Shown one piece after another: positions 21,905-33,779 of a DNA stretch of 64,000 nt (positions are counted from its first letter, which is position 1; each line of letters starts with the position of its first letter). The stretch is taken from the NCBI GenBank assembly GCA_946807835.1, contig OX327712.1, positions 15,828,001 to 15,892,000 on the forward strand, given 5' to 3'. The DNA comes from Ailanthus altissimus. Its lineage: Eukaryota; Streptophyta; Magnoliopsida; Sapindales; Simaroubaceae. A program made the position numbers and the translations under genes. A model generated the notes under the pieces. That model was not told the DNA's origin and did no database searches. It was given only the letters and a program-made list of their open reading frames with translations.

Positions 21905-22930
21905 TCACAAGCCCAATCTGCATCTGTAAATACATATACATTGAGAGATGATCCTAGTGTAAATAATAGGCCATGATCTGGTGTATTTTTTTAGGTATCT
22001 CAAAATTCTTTTGTAGTACATCCAGTGAATATGAGAAGGCATAGCTAGGAATTGACTAAGCTTGTTTACAACAAAGGAAATCTCAAGCCTAGTAGATGTG
22101 ATATACTGTAGAGCCCTTATGACACTTCTGTACTGAAATTGATCTGAAAAAGATTTATCAGTTGCTTTAGTAAGCTTTACAACTGTAATCATAAGTGATG
22201 GAAAACCTTTGGCTTAAAGCATGTTGGTCTTCTTTAGGAGATCAACTATCTAGGACAAGTGAAGAGCAGTTCTAACTCTTGTGGCTTCAATACCTAAAAA
22301 GTAGTTGAGATCCCCTAATTCTTTCAATGCAAAGGCTTCATTCATTTGCTTAATAACTCCTTAAAATTTTACACTGTTACTCTCAGTCACTATGATATCA
22401 TCAACATACACAAAGACAATAATTAAAAATTTATTATTCTTTCTTATAAAAACAGAAGTATCTAATTTGATGTTCTTGAACCCTCATTGAATCAAGGATG
22501 GCCTAAGTTTATTATACCAAGCTCTTGGAGCTTGTTTAAGGCTATATAATGCCTTGTGTAACTTACAATCATAATTTTATTTTCCAGCTTGAACAAAACC
22601 AATTGGCCGACTCATGTAAACTATTTCGGATAAAATGCCATTTAGAAAGGCATAATTCACATCAACTTGCTTCAACTTCCATCCCTTGGTGACAGCTAGA
22701 CTTAGAACTACTATTATAGTATTAGTTTTGATTATAAGACTAACGCTTCAGAATAATCTATGCCAGGTGTTTGATCATACCCTTTAGCCATTAATCTTGC
22801 TTTATGCTAGCAATAGTGCCATCAGGGTTTCTTTTCACCTTGAACACCCATTTGCTCCCAATAATCTTATAATCTGGTTTATAAGGCATCAAAATCCAAG
22901 TTTCATTGTCTATTAAAGCTTGATATTCAT
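21905..22930 (-). pseudogene. Copia element 2 RT and RNase H remnants
   Basis: 21905-22192 contains a degenerate SVIRALQYITSTRLEISFVVN and RILRYLK block (connection and start of RNase H). Further right, frames across 22200-22930 carry broken RT motifs. Stops and frameshifts run throughout. Confidence 0.75.
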
Positions 22931-23171
22931 CCTACATAGCTATTTTCCAATGACTTTGTTGCAGTGCTTGGTGAGCTATAGTTGGTGTTTCTTCTTCCAC
23001 CTTAGCAATAAGAATTTTGGGTTTATATATTCCAAGTTTTGATCTAGTAATCATAGGGTGATTGTTAATGGTAGTAACAAGTCTTACAAATGGTACTGCA
23101 GATGTAGTGTCATAGATTGGTATAATTGAAGTGTTGATAAGATTAATGTTTGATGTGTTTTCTAGGATCAT

Positions 23172-23990
23172 TTATATGGTGATAGGGATAGAATTTACTA
23201 AAAAACTTATATTTAGGGATATATTGTCATTGTGTTGTATAAAGGTTGGTATGCTACTTTGTGAGTGTATTGTCAAAGGTGTATGACCTGCTTCTTCTCT
23301 TTCAAGGGGACTATGTAAATCTGGATTTGTATTAGTTGAACAAAACTCTAAAGACTCACTTGGACAAATGAATGAGATAGAATAGAAAGGATTGAAGTTT
23401 TGAGAAGACTTTTGATTTAGTATGTTAGGAGAGGACAAAAATTTAGTAAAAGACTGATCAAACTTAAAGGGAAACTTATTTCATTGAACACAATATTTCT
23501 AGCTATATAACTCCCTTATTTACTCAAACATTTGTATCCTTTGTGTTGAGAGCTGTAACCCAAGAAGACGCATTTCTCTGTACGAAAAAGTAAATTTATG
23601 ACTTGAGTAAGGTCTTAAATAGAGATAGCATAAATTTTTAAAATTTTTCACAAAGCTATAATCTGGTTTTCTTTTGAATATTAGTTGAATGAGAGATTTA
23701 TATTTCAGAATAATCAGTGGCATTCTATTAATGAGAAATACTGAAGTAGAAAATGCTTCCCACTAGTATTTTAAGGGCAAAGAACTTTGAGCAAGAAGTG
23801 TTAAACCTGTTTCAACCAGATGCCCATGCTTTCTCTCAACTCTCCCATTTTGGTGATGAGTGTAGAGGAATGAAATTCTATGAGTTATTCCTTTATGATT
23901 CGGCAAGTTACTAAAGGTTCTATAATCTCCACCAATGTTTGATTGAACTATTTTAATTTTCAAGTCAAGTAAGTTTTCAACATAGTTCAA
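23172..23990 (-). pseudogene. Copia element 2 integrase remnants
   Basis: 23763-23990 holds the integrase core part with KIVQSNIGGDYRTF (an S where D is usual), THHQNGRVERKHGHLVE and following residues. 23520-23723 and 23172-23438 cover the C-terminal and variable linker. The segments are in separate frames. Confidence 0.8.
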
Positions 23991-24388
23991 GAAGTGTTCA
24001 AAGAGGTTGACAAAATCTATGATTTCTGTTTCAAGGGATATAACTAGGTAAACCTACTGTAATCATCTACATAAGCTATATAATATCTGTAGCCATCTCC
24101 TAAAAGTAAAGGTACTGGACTCCAAATATCAGTGTGTATTATTTCTAACGATTAAGTTATTTTGGTTTCTGAATTGTGAAAGTGTAGTTTGTGATTTTTT
24201 TTCTCATTTAACATGCGATACAAAAGGAAATTTCACTTTTATTCATTGAAATGAGTATATTACAACTGGACACAATTTGTTTAAGCACATTAAGGCTTGG
24301 ATGACCAAACCTTCTGTGGTAAAGATCAAGTTTACACTTCTTAACAATTAACTGATTACATTAGTGTTTGAAATAATCACTGATTTAT

Positions 24389-24835
24389 TTATATTATATT
24401 CAGCAAAGAGTGACACAAAAGGAACTGACAAACATTTGAACTAAAAGAAATAAATTTTATAAACAGATCAGGTTCTGGGTTAAGAGTGAGCTGATATAAT
24501 TCTTCTTTAACTAGCCCTCTAAGAAGAGCTTTCCCATTTATATCCTTGACAACACACATTGTTTTAGTAAACTCAAAAGTCAAGTCATTATCAAAAATAA
24601 GTTTGGAAATACTTATAAGATTCTTAGTGATTGCAGGAACATGAAGAATATTTTTAAGTGTGAGAGTTTGTGAGTTTAAAGTTTTAAGATTGCAGCTACC
24701 AATATGTAATACTCTTATTCTACTTCTATTACGAACTACTAGATTTTCCTTTCCTCTGTATTCACTGTAGGAAGCTAGATTGCTTGGATTATTTGTCATA
24801 AGGTTAGTGGCTCCACTATCTATGTACCATCCCAT
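24389..24835 (-). pseudogene. Copia element 2 protease / pre-integrase segment
   Basis: A 148-residue segment. WYIDSGAT near the start is an intact aspartic protease active-site motif. LKNILHVPAITKNLISISKL follows, typical of copia polyproteins. The frame breaks before the integrase. Confidence 0.85.
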
Positions 24836-25250
24836 ATCATTAGCTGCTTCATCAACTAGTTATGCAATGAAATCTGCTAGTTGTTGCTGACCATTTCCTT
24901 GAGCTCCAGCTTGAACTTGAGGGTGAGAAGGCACACAATTTTCCTTGAATCTATTTCAGCATTTAAAAATACTATGTCCAATCTTGAGACATATTTGACA
25001 TATTATTTTAGAAGTGTTCCTTCATTGATCACCAAAATTTTGTCTGCCTCTACCCCTGCCTCTAAAGCTACTCTATGAGCTGTGGAAACTGGTTTATCAT
25101 ATTTCCAGTATGTTTGCTAACAAAACCAGATCTATTATCAAAAGTTCTTTTAAAATTTTGTTTTCCAGTGCCAGTAACAATATTAGATGAATTGTGAGCT
25201 CTAAACATTGAATTGGATAGCTCCAACATACCTTCTTGACTCATTAAAAT

Positions 25251-25906
25251 TCAATAAATCTCAGTCATTGTAACTTGTTTTGACCTCATTGACACAAACA
25301 ATGCCACATGATTATATTCTGAGCCTAAAGCAGCTAACAAGTAAGAGATCAAATCTTGATAAAAATCTGGCTTTCTAGCCATAGCAAGACTGTTTGCAAT
25401 ACTCTTTGCTTTCATAAAGTAGTCATTCATGCTTTGATTTCTTTTCCTAATAATATGAAGCTGTGACCTAAGTTGAGTTAATCTAGCAAAGGAATAATTA
25501 CCAAACATCTGATCCAAATGTTTCCAGATCTCAAAAGATGACTTATATTGAATGACTGCACTCAGCACAGAATCTGACATTGTGGTAAAAAGCTAGCTCA
25601 TCAACAGTGATCTTGTTTCCTCTAACTTTGATATTATTGATTGATTATAGAAACTTCATCATTTTGACTTGAACATCGATCTGGACGAGGTTTCTCTCCT
25701 TTGAGCATATCTTATAATTCATTACCTCTGGCACAAGTTAAGACTTGTGATTTGTATAGAAGATAGTTATTACTATTATGTTTGACTGTGTTTGTAAAAT
25801 TGAAGCTGTTGTTTTGTGAAATGGTAAGAGAATTCATTTGTGAGTTTAAACCAATGGTTTGTACGTGATTTGAAGCTGAAGATGCTACCATTGGCTCTGA
25901 TACCAA
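25251..25906 (-). pseudogene. Copia element 2 gag
   Basis: 25712-25906 holds the N-terminus beginning MVSEPMVASS right after the primer-binding site. 25251-25580 holds the conserved gag core (IWKHLDQMFG, LRSQLHIIRK, MNDYFMKAKSIANSL), of the type annotated as UBN2/retrotran_gag. A frameshift separates the two. Confidence 0.8.
25895..25906 (-). other. Primer-binding site of copia element 2
   Basis: TGGTATCAGAGC on the minus strand, one or two bases inside the 5' LTR, as in element 1. Confidence 0.85.
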
Positions 25907-25907
25907 A

Positions 25908-26338
25908 AAAGAATTTTAAATTATGTTTGGTGATTGAGATTTTTCAAGAAAGTGTCCAAACATTGTGTGTGCAAATAGAGATTAAGAGAGAACTGATGAA
26001 ATTATATGTGACTTTTTATTAACAATTTATTGTACACTCAGAAATGATAAATCAGCCCTCTTTATATAGTAATTCATATATACAAAAAAGAGTGAAACTG
26101 AATTTGTTAAGAATGGCGGGAAAACTCTAAACTCTAACTAACTCAGTAATAAATTAAAAAATATCTTAACAACTTCACCTGAGCTATCACAAGCCGATTC
26201 ATCATATGCTTGCACATGGCGAGAGCTTCTCAAAACCTACGCTGAGCTGACACATGGATGTACTATACTACTGAGCTGGTACAAGATAATAATAACAGCC
26301 AAAGCTATTAAATTCCTTCCTCTACTGTTATTCTTTCT
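25908..26338 (-). repeat. Copia element 2, 5' LTR
   Basis: A 431 bp counterpart of 21021-21452. The plus-strand right end is TTCTTTCT, so the ends form the inverted pair AAAGAAT/ATTCTTT rather than TG/CA. Confidence 0.8.
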
Positions 26339-26431
26339 CACACCAACCAAATCATCTAAACGGAGATTGGGAATAAGAGAGCTAGTGAGAGATATGGGTT
26401 CGTAGAGCTTTGTTATTTCACTAGGGTCCAT
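26339..26431 (-). pseudogene. LINE ORF1 N-terminus
   Basis: Begins MDPSEITKLYEPISL with the start codon at 26429-26431, the characteristic opening of plant L1 ORF1 proteins. Copia element 2 cuts it after about 30 residues and it resumes at 21020. Confidence 0.75.
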
Positions 26432-26556
26432 TGTTGGATTCCTAATATTGGGAGGAACCAACCAAATCACTCCCTTCCTATAGTTTTGGTCCATATGGAA
26501 AACCTAGAAATAAAAAAAGAACCCTCGTCGAGTAAAATATCACATTTAACGTCAGT

Positions 26557-26594
26557 ATTACATCTAATTACAAACGAAAGGTTTAGTAAAATAT
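26557..26594 (+). repeat. Duplicated block B, left piece
   Basis: Matches the start of 16796-17130. It is separated from its continuation at 28764 by the solo LTR. Confidence 0.8.
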
Positions 26595-28763
26595 TGTTGG
26601 GAGTTGTCCATTCTAGGGTGTTTGCATGTGGGTCTTGTGTTTAAAAATAATATATACATATCTCATACATATAATGAAGCAGCGGAAGCTTAAAATATTA
26701 CAGTAAACACAATCAAAATATATTAATGGAATTAACAGAAACGAAATTGAGGAATAACCCTTGAAGCCTTTGGATGGAGATTGTTGAAGTCTACCAAAAT
26801 GTTGTCTTTGATCAATTCTAGTAATCAACAATGGTGGATTTGATTATCTAGAATGACAGCCTTTGATCCAGCAGAAGTTTAACCACTTAAACTTATGTTC
26901 TTGATTTTTTCTTTTGATTAACAATTAATCAAAACCTATTTTGCTAAATTGGTTTTATGCCTTAAAAGAAAATAATGAATTCAACTCTTGAATCCATTAA
27001 TTAGAAAACAATTTCTCTTTTCTCTCTTTGAAATGGCTGACCTAATTTTTGCAAAATCAAATTAAAAAAATTTTTTGAAATTAATTTACATTTGTCTTAT
27101 TTATACAAATGAATTTAATTTCATTTCATAACACTTAATTTCACTTAATTTCAATTTAAATTTAACCTAACCTAATCATAGTTAACTCTTAATTTTAGTT
27201 AGGTTAAATTAACATTTAAATATTCTAACTATAGTTAACACTTAACTTTAGTTAGGTTAAAGAACATTTAAATATTTTAACCATAATTAACTAACTTAAC
27301 TATAGTTAAGTTAACTTTTACTTAACCATTAAGTATAGTTAATCCAACTTAACTAAATGGTTAACTCTTAACCTTAGTTAATCTTAAATTATCTATTTAA
27401 CAATTAAATAAATAAATATTAATTTGAATTATTTAACAATTAAATAATCATTAAGTAAAATTATATTTATGTCCTTACTCGGTTACCAAGTTAACCTAAA
27501 GTGGGTTTCACCATCTGACCATATACTTTAGTTAACATAATCTTAATAAATTGTTGGATTTTACTGTATTGAACTATTCAATAAGGTACACTGCCCAAGT
27601 GCTCAAAGAGTACATTTCATATTGGGACTCCCTAGGTCCACGCCCGATTCATCAAATGGAACTTTTCCATAAGTCCGTGATCGATGCCCCACGCACACGT
27701 TACAGATATTACAAATTAGCGCGTTAGACCATACATGTTGAGGTTACTACATATTCGTATAATCCTTCTGTTATTATATCCTAGATGAACGGGATATAGA
27801 TCATTACCATCAAATCCCGATAATTTCATCCATTACTTTATCTCCAGATTCGTATCTTAATTAACAATATACGCAAACACTTTTGTTATAATGTTTAAAC
27901 CTATAGGAAACTCTTTTCCCAGGTTGATTGCTTACGGCCATAAGACTTTACAAGATACAATCTCGAAGTATCGGATATATAACCCATCTATGTGAGCTGA
28001 CGGATTCCATATCTACGCACACCGAACTCCATGAGCATTGGACCATACCCAGCGACATGTAGCGGTCAGACCTTGAAAGGTCTCTGACATACGTGGAACC
28101 AAAGTATGGTGGATCTCCTACAAGCCTACCGTGGCGCTCAGGTCGAAGGACCACAAATACTACTCAACTCGAGAGGACCTTCCTTTGACGGTTTCATAGG
28201 ATGTCTATTGGGGTCCTCGTGAGTCTGTTCAGTATCCAGTCCTAACTGAATACTTGTATATTTATATGAGCTTCAGCCAAGCTCATGGTTAACTAAGAAT
28301 AATCATTTGTACAATACAGATATAGACATTCACTAATCTTTATTGTGTTTCACCGATAGACCCTCATTGGTGAACGTAGATCAGGAACTCTTTATTTGAA
28401 AAGATACTTACATAATGACATTTCTTAGTACCTATTGCAACTCTTTGCAACTATGTCATTACTAGTTGATTCTCAAGTTTTTGTCACATTATAGATTAGG
28501 TTCTAACTTTTTAGATCTCGTTGGCTATTATAACCTGCTAACTCTTAGCATTTATAACTATCAGTTTTACTAACTATTAGCCCTGGTCTAAACTTCTTTA
28601 AACCAGATGTGAACTCATTCAGATCATATCATGTCTATAATGTTACAAGCTTAATTACCATTTAATAAAAGTTATTAGCGATTTAATAAAATATGCATTG
28701 TATAAATATTACAGACTAAATATTCATATAAACTGGGATGGCACGTAAACACATACCCTAACA
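26595..28763 (-). mobile_element. Solo LTR, family X, copy 1
   Basis: A 2169 bp sequence beginning TGTTGG and ending CTAACA on the plus strand, flanked by AATAT on both sides (26590-26594, 28764-28768). The paralogous block at 16796 lacks it. Its reverse complement aligns with 35127-37516 and 34453-38786, so it is placed on the minus strand relative to them. Inside, 27120-27420 is dense in GTTAA/TTAAC and a TTAACTATAGTTAA-like palindrome. No coding region is present. A solo LTR from unequal recombination is the simplest reading. Confidence 0.85.
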
Positions 28764-29085
28764 AATATCACATTTAATGTCGGTATAAAAATAAATGAAA
28801 CAAACAAATCATATTGCATTTGATTCTATGTCATTTGTTTTGACCTATTTAATTATTACTAATGAGCTTTCTGGCTTGTAAGAGTGAGTATGACAAATAA
28901 GTCTACATAATTTCTACCCGTTAATAAGCTCCTAACACGTCGTTTTCTTTTTTTAAAGTGCTTTTGTAGTTTGGTGCGGGGGTGCAGGTTTAGACAGTTT
29001 TAAAAAAGTTTTTAACATGGCAAACACTTTCGCTTTGTCTGATTAACAAATTTTTAAGACTGACAATATCTTTCCTAAAAAAAAC
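28764..29085 (+). repeat. Duplicated block B, right piece
   Basis: Continues the match to 16834-17130 after the solo LTR. Confidence 0.85.
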
Positions 29086-30150
29086 AGCATATCTAATTTT
29101 ATAGGTAAACAAAATATTTTATAAGTTCGTTCAAAAAATATATAAATAAATACACTTTAAGATTTCCAGTAGTTTAGGGAAGTTTAGTTGACAACTCTGG
29201 AAGCCATGCATATAACTAGGTATTTCATTCAGAAAAATAGACCAAAATAAAGGAAACACCCTCCTATTATTGAATTGTTTGAAATACATATACATTTAGA
29301 CATCATGCACAGTTAGAAGACAGTAGCTCCGTTATAATAGATTATTGTGCTAATTTTTTTTATATATAAAAATTTTGAATTCAAATTTTCTCTTCCTACT
29401 TCAAAAAAATACATAAATAATTGAATTAATAAAGAGTTACTGAATAAAGAAAAATTGAAATAGCCCTCTGTTTGTAGCCATTAAAAAGATTCTCATGCAA
29501 TGAGTGAGATAATTTGGGCATTGTTAAGAATATATATAGTTTTTGAAGTGCTTACTGCTAACATATTATAGAATAGTTGAGAGAAAATCAAATTAAAAAT
29601 TTACATTTTTTTTTTCTATAGGACCGAATCAATTAAGCATATGTGACAATCAACTTATCTCATTATCTAATATCTTAATAGTTTACATTTTAAGTAATAT
29701 TTTGAATATTTATTGAATAATTAATTTTTGTAATTTTTAATATTATCTTTGTATGATTTATTATCTAATAATTATTTTACATATCACCTAAAAGATGAAA
29801 ACGTTGAGATATTACTTAAGTATTACTATCGGATGTTATTATAATATGAAAACATTAAATATATACTTTGGTTTTGTTGCTTATATAAAGTATGAAGTAA
29901 GCCCATTGGTGCATGGCATTCTGACTGGAGATTTATAAAGTAAAGCTCAACTCTGAACTCTTTAAATTATGATCATCTCTTAAGTTAAACTTATTTAAGT
30001 TTTTAAAGATATTTTAACATATGTGTAGCATGATGAACACTTGAAATTACACATTTAATAAGAGTTTTACATGATTTTTTTGTATTACTAGTGTATTTAA
30101 TTTTCTTAACTTAAGTATGTTTACAATATTGTACTTAATTATCTTATAAC
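29086..30150. other. AT-rich intergenic DNA
   Basis: No gene or clear repeat boundary seen. Confidence 0.5.
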
Positions 30151-30598
30151 TGTTTTGTGGCAGGTTCGGTAAAATGGGCATAACTTTCTACTTAAAGATC
30201 CAATTAAGGTGATTCTTAATCCTGTGCAGAGCTAACTCAATGGGCTAACATATTTTATTTCACAAAGCATTGGAAATTCGAGTGTTTAGAGGGTGAAAAT
30301 TGGCCTAGAACAGAATTGATCTGCAGTACAGGCCCAGTTTGAACAGTTATCAGTATTTGGCCCATAACTATAGAAATACGTATCTAATACGTATGAGATC
30401 ACTCAATTTGGAAAGATAAGAGACTTATCTACAACTTTTATGTTTTGAGTGACAGCTGATTCGGATCACATCAATTCCAAATTGGATAATCAAGTGGGTG
30501 CCCAAGTGATAATGAATGCAAATTATTTTGCCACCATTCTTGACTTTCATCAACCAAGTGGTTCCCTCCAAATTTGTCTCGATTTATCCATGTTTTTC

Positions 30599-30606
30599 TA
30601 TAAATA
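30599..30606 (+). promoter_or_regulatory. TATA box in LTR-like remnant
   Basis: TATAAATA, followed by GGTGGC. It fits the core promoter of an LTR; activity is unknown. Confidence 0.4.
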
Positions 30607-30913
30607 GGTGGCTTGTTTATGCTTAAAGAATGTAATTAGAAAGTTAGAATTTAGTTCAAAATACTTTTCCTTTGTATCCATTTCCTTGTACTATTATTTC
30701 TCTTGTTTACTATTAAGTCATGTTATTTCTTCTTCCATTTCTTTTCTTTTCATTTAGTTTTATTATGTCCAAATAATTTTGTTTAAGCTAAGGTGAAAGG
30801 GTGAAGCTCTTGGCAAGGTAATAAGATATGTTTAATATTTATTCATGAATTTAATGCTTTATTTTTAAGTTATGCAAATTTATATATGATGTATTTATTT
30901 TGTTTGTAGAATT

Positions 30914-31107
30914 AATATCATTTCTTCTAAAGTGGTGATTCTCGATTTATTATTGACAAACTTAATACTTGGCACAATAAATTATTGAAACCATTTACAA
31001 GATTTGGTTTATATAACCTTTCTTATAAAGTGGGAGTCTTAATTTATTGTAGACAAATATAAAGATTGGCATAATAAATACTTGAACCCATTTATAAGAT
31101 TTGGTGT
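30914..31107 (+). repeat. Two ~97 bp tandem repeats
   Basis: Units start at about 30914 and 31011. Both contain TAAAGTGG(T/G)(G/A), TTATT(A/G)T(T/A)GACAAA, TTGGCA(C/T)AATAAAT and AGATTTGGT. Confidence 0.7.
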
Positions 31108-31499
31108 ATAATAATTGAAAGAAATAAATACTAATCAATATATAAATAATAATGAACTTTAATTGCTATATTTTTCGGTTGGAACCTCCTTTGTGTGAGG
31201 ATTCCAATTGAGTTATAAAAAAATAAAAAGTTAAATATATTCTTACTTCTTATGCCAAGAGTGAATCCCCGTAACCTTAGCTTTTTATTTGAATTGGTTA
31301 ATTGAAATAATATTTACAAACATCTTATACTGCATTAATTATCTTTAAAGTGTTTAAAATTTGTAATTTTAATTCTACTTCCCTGTGGATCGACCCCATT
31401 CTCATCGGGTTATTTATTACTTCGACAATCCTGCACTTGGGAATAACTTCTATATTCTAGACGTGTCATAGCACTTAAATGTAAATGATCAAAATTTAT

Positions 31500-31530
31500 T
31501 ATTTTATTATTATTATTATTTTATCAATCA
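31500..31530 (+). repeat. (TTA)n microsatellite
   Basis: A short run of TTA triplets within AT-rich DNA. Confidence 0.7.
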
Positions 31531-31730
31531 CCAATCACATATTTGTGTTTGCTTAAGTGAAAATTATACTTAAAAGAGAATACAATCCAAACTCTTTAAT
31601 CTCGCTATCTTAATGTCCTTTACCTTAGCACTTGAACACCATAACACACACAAATAACAAAACCCGCAAGTCAATGCCTCGAATAGCACTAACATTTCAT
31701 GATTGAAAATGCCTCTCTACAGTTGCTAGA

Positions 31731-32066
31731 TTGGCCCTTCTTGACACAAGATTTATAGATTACCAACACACCTATATAGGCACGGTTCAAACAACCTTAA
31801 ATGCCGAGATAGTTTTAGTCATACTATTCCCCAACTTTAGCATGACAATTTCAGACCCTCAATTGTTCATAGCACTGAAAGTACAGGTTCAAATTGTTGG
31901 AGCATTACCAAATGCAAACACCTATCTAGCAACCCTTCATTATCAAGTAGTCTACAAAGTTCAAAATCATACCTTGGATTTTGAAATCCCACATGCGACA
32001 GAAGAAACTTTATTTTTGTCAATAGACTTAAAACATGTCTATACATATACTTATGTCTTTAGATAG
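31731..32066 (+). pseudogene. Pararetrovirus movement-protein-like fragment
   Basis: A 111-residue open segment. The LLDTRF...YIGTV block and the ALKVQVQIVGA block resemble the 30K-type movement domain of caulimovirid polyproteins. The frame ends with a stop after residue 111, and similar sequence continues brokenly to ~32220. Assignment is from family resemblance by eye. Confidence 0.6.
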
Positions 32067-32349
32067 ATTTCCTATGATAAACTGGTCAAGATTCTTCTTG
32101 AAAAATGGCTCACTTCCTACGAGTCAAATTATAAATAATTTAGATAGTAAAAACCTATCCAATCAACCTTTCACTCTTTCTATAAAAAAGTCACTAGGGA
32201 AGTTAAGATATCATTCTTAAAAGAAAAACCAAGACCTTCAAAGTTAGATTTTTTTTTTCACTTAATTTTTTATGCAACCTTATTCACAAATTGAACCTTT
32301 ACCTACGTAGAAAAATCAAGTTTTTAAAAGAAGTTTGATTTCCGCATCA

Positions 32350-32960
32350 CAAAAGTCCTAAAAGGTTTTTTTTGTTGTTGCGAAAATGACCTTTCTTCAA
32401 GAAGACAAATTGATGTTTTATTTGCAAACGAAAAGGTCACTTTGCTAAAAATTATCCTCATAAAGATAAAGCTTAGGTACATGACCAAGTATTCATTATA
32501 CTTTCAATTGATGATCAAGAAGAAATTGAATCATTATTGTCTAAACAATCTGAACCCTATGAGTCAACCATACTAGAGTTGGAGTATATACCAGAAAAGG
32601 ATTCATATAGATTGTGCCAACTTGAAGATAGCAACGAGCCATTTTTAAACACTTCATAGTACAATATTCAAGCAATCAGTTTTTCAACCTCTAAGTATGA
32701 TAAACCTATTATTGTTTCTGGCCTCTTAGACACCAAGTCAACAACCTCTATTATTAACTCTAAAATCTGCATAAACACATATGAAAACCACACCACCAAA
32801 TTTTCAAAGCAACCAATAATGAGCTCTTTACTATCACAATGATAAGTAATCAAGTTCTCTTTATTTTATAATCTAACCTTAGCATTAGTCACAAACTGTT
32901 TGGCTTATAATTTCAAGGAAAAGATATTATCATTAGGTTTGGCATTATCTAGCAGTTACT
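32350..32960 (+). pseudogene. Pararetrovirus zinc-knuckle and protease-like remnant
   Basis: Near 32410-32460 a CX2C-GHFAKN-type zinc knuckle is visible (CKRKGHFAKNYP). An acidic stretch (DDQEEIESL) follows, then LLDTKST near 32730, where aspartic proteases have D-T/S-G. The glycine is replaced by lysine. Several stops interrupt the segment. Confidence 0.5.
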
Positions 32961-33390
32961 TCACAAAAGGGTGATCTTAAAAACCAATGGTTAACAATTC
33001 GAGAACTATTTTCTTTCGTGGACTCAAATCCTTAATTTTTTCATGATTGAATCCCTGCAAAACATAACAGGACACATCAGATAGCAGTCAGCCGCTGAAT
33101 CCCATTCCGAGTTCCTTAAAAAGTGGACTAACCCTTTATGGAAAAACCAAGAATTCTTCATGTCTTTGCCTTTTAAGAAAAATGAAGATATAAACCCAAT
33201 AAAGGCCAGTCATCCTGGAATGAACCCAAAACACCTCTAAATGGCCACTGAAGAAAATTTTCAATTATTGACAAAAGAGCTTATTGAACTCGTAAAGTCA
33301 TCATAGGCATGTCAAGCCTTCTATGTCAATAAAATGAGTGAACAATTCAAAGGCAAATTGTGACTTGTAATTATTTATAGGCATTTAAAC

Positions 33391-33777
33391 TTGTTTCTTC
33401 AATATGATAAATTCCTTTTACCAAATCGAGCCACCTTATTCTCAAACTTAACTAGTACAAAAGTGTTCTCTAAATTTAACCTAAAAGCAAGTTTCTACCA
33501 ATTAAGAATTCACCCTGAAGATAGGCCAAAAACTACCTTTTGCATCCCCAATTACCACTACCAATGGAAAGTTAAGCCTTTCGAGCTCAAGACTGCTTCA
33601 TCTTTATTCCAAAAAGCCATGGTCAGGATTTTTGAACCATTACTCAACAACTCCCTTATTTACATTATTAACATTCTTCTATTCTCCCTAGATGAAAGCT
33701 TTCATAAGATATTTTTCACTCATTTTGGTAAATTTTTTGTTAAGTATGGCATCAGATTATTCCCAAAAAAGATGTAA
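33391..33777 (+). pseudogene. Pararetrovirus reverse transcriptase fragment
   Basis: A 128-residue open segment with FSKFNLKASFYQLRIHPED, then TTFCIP and LKTASSLFQKAM, characteristic RT blocks. The catalytic site reads YIIN where YIDD is expected, so both aspartates are lost. A stop closes it at 33777. Confidence 0.75.
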
Positions 33778-33779
33778 AT

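Larger units (their letters stand above)
21021..26338 (-). mobile_element. Ty1/copia LTR retrotransposon 2 (degenerate), nested in LINE ORF1
   Basis: A 5.3 kb minus-strand element with two ~430 bp LTRs. LINE ORF1 sequence resumes on the other side, and both flanks carry CACAC (21016-21020 and 26339-26343), the target duplication. A primer-binding site (25895-25906) and a polypurine tract (~21451-21466) sit inside the LTRs. Order is gag, protease, integrase, RT, RNase H. The LTRs are more diverged than those of element 1 and coding is more broken, so it is probably older. Confidence 0.9.
17545..26520 (-). mobile_element. L1-type LINE, 3'-truncated, interrupted by copia element 2
   Basis: Read from right to left it has an ORF1 N-terminus (26339-26431), ORF1 with a DUF4283-like region and zinc-knuckle remnant (20334-21020), an ORF2 start and endonuclease region (18660-19530), and reverse transcriptase motifs down to ~17550. 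Without the nested element it is about 3.65 kb. Stops and frameshifts are frequent, so it is old. The 5' part is kept and the 3' half (rest of RT, 3' UTR, poly-A) is missing. Confidence 0.85.
30150..31470 (+). repeat. LTR-like remnant, probably Ty3/gypsy-related
   Basis: It contains a U3-like block, a TATA box (TATAAATA at 30599-30606), and near the right end a CTGTGGATCGACCCC block followed by CTTCGACAATCCTGCACTTGG (cf. the LTR 3' ends of some plant gypsy elements). A tandem pair of ~97 bp units lies at 30914-31107. No primer-binding site or coding region follows. Classification rests on recollection of family features. Confidence 0.4.

Noticed and set aside
27948..28154. 68-residue frame in the solo LTR
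   Set aside because: It lies in repeat sequence, and the equivalent positions of the other two LTR copies are not open in the same way.
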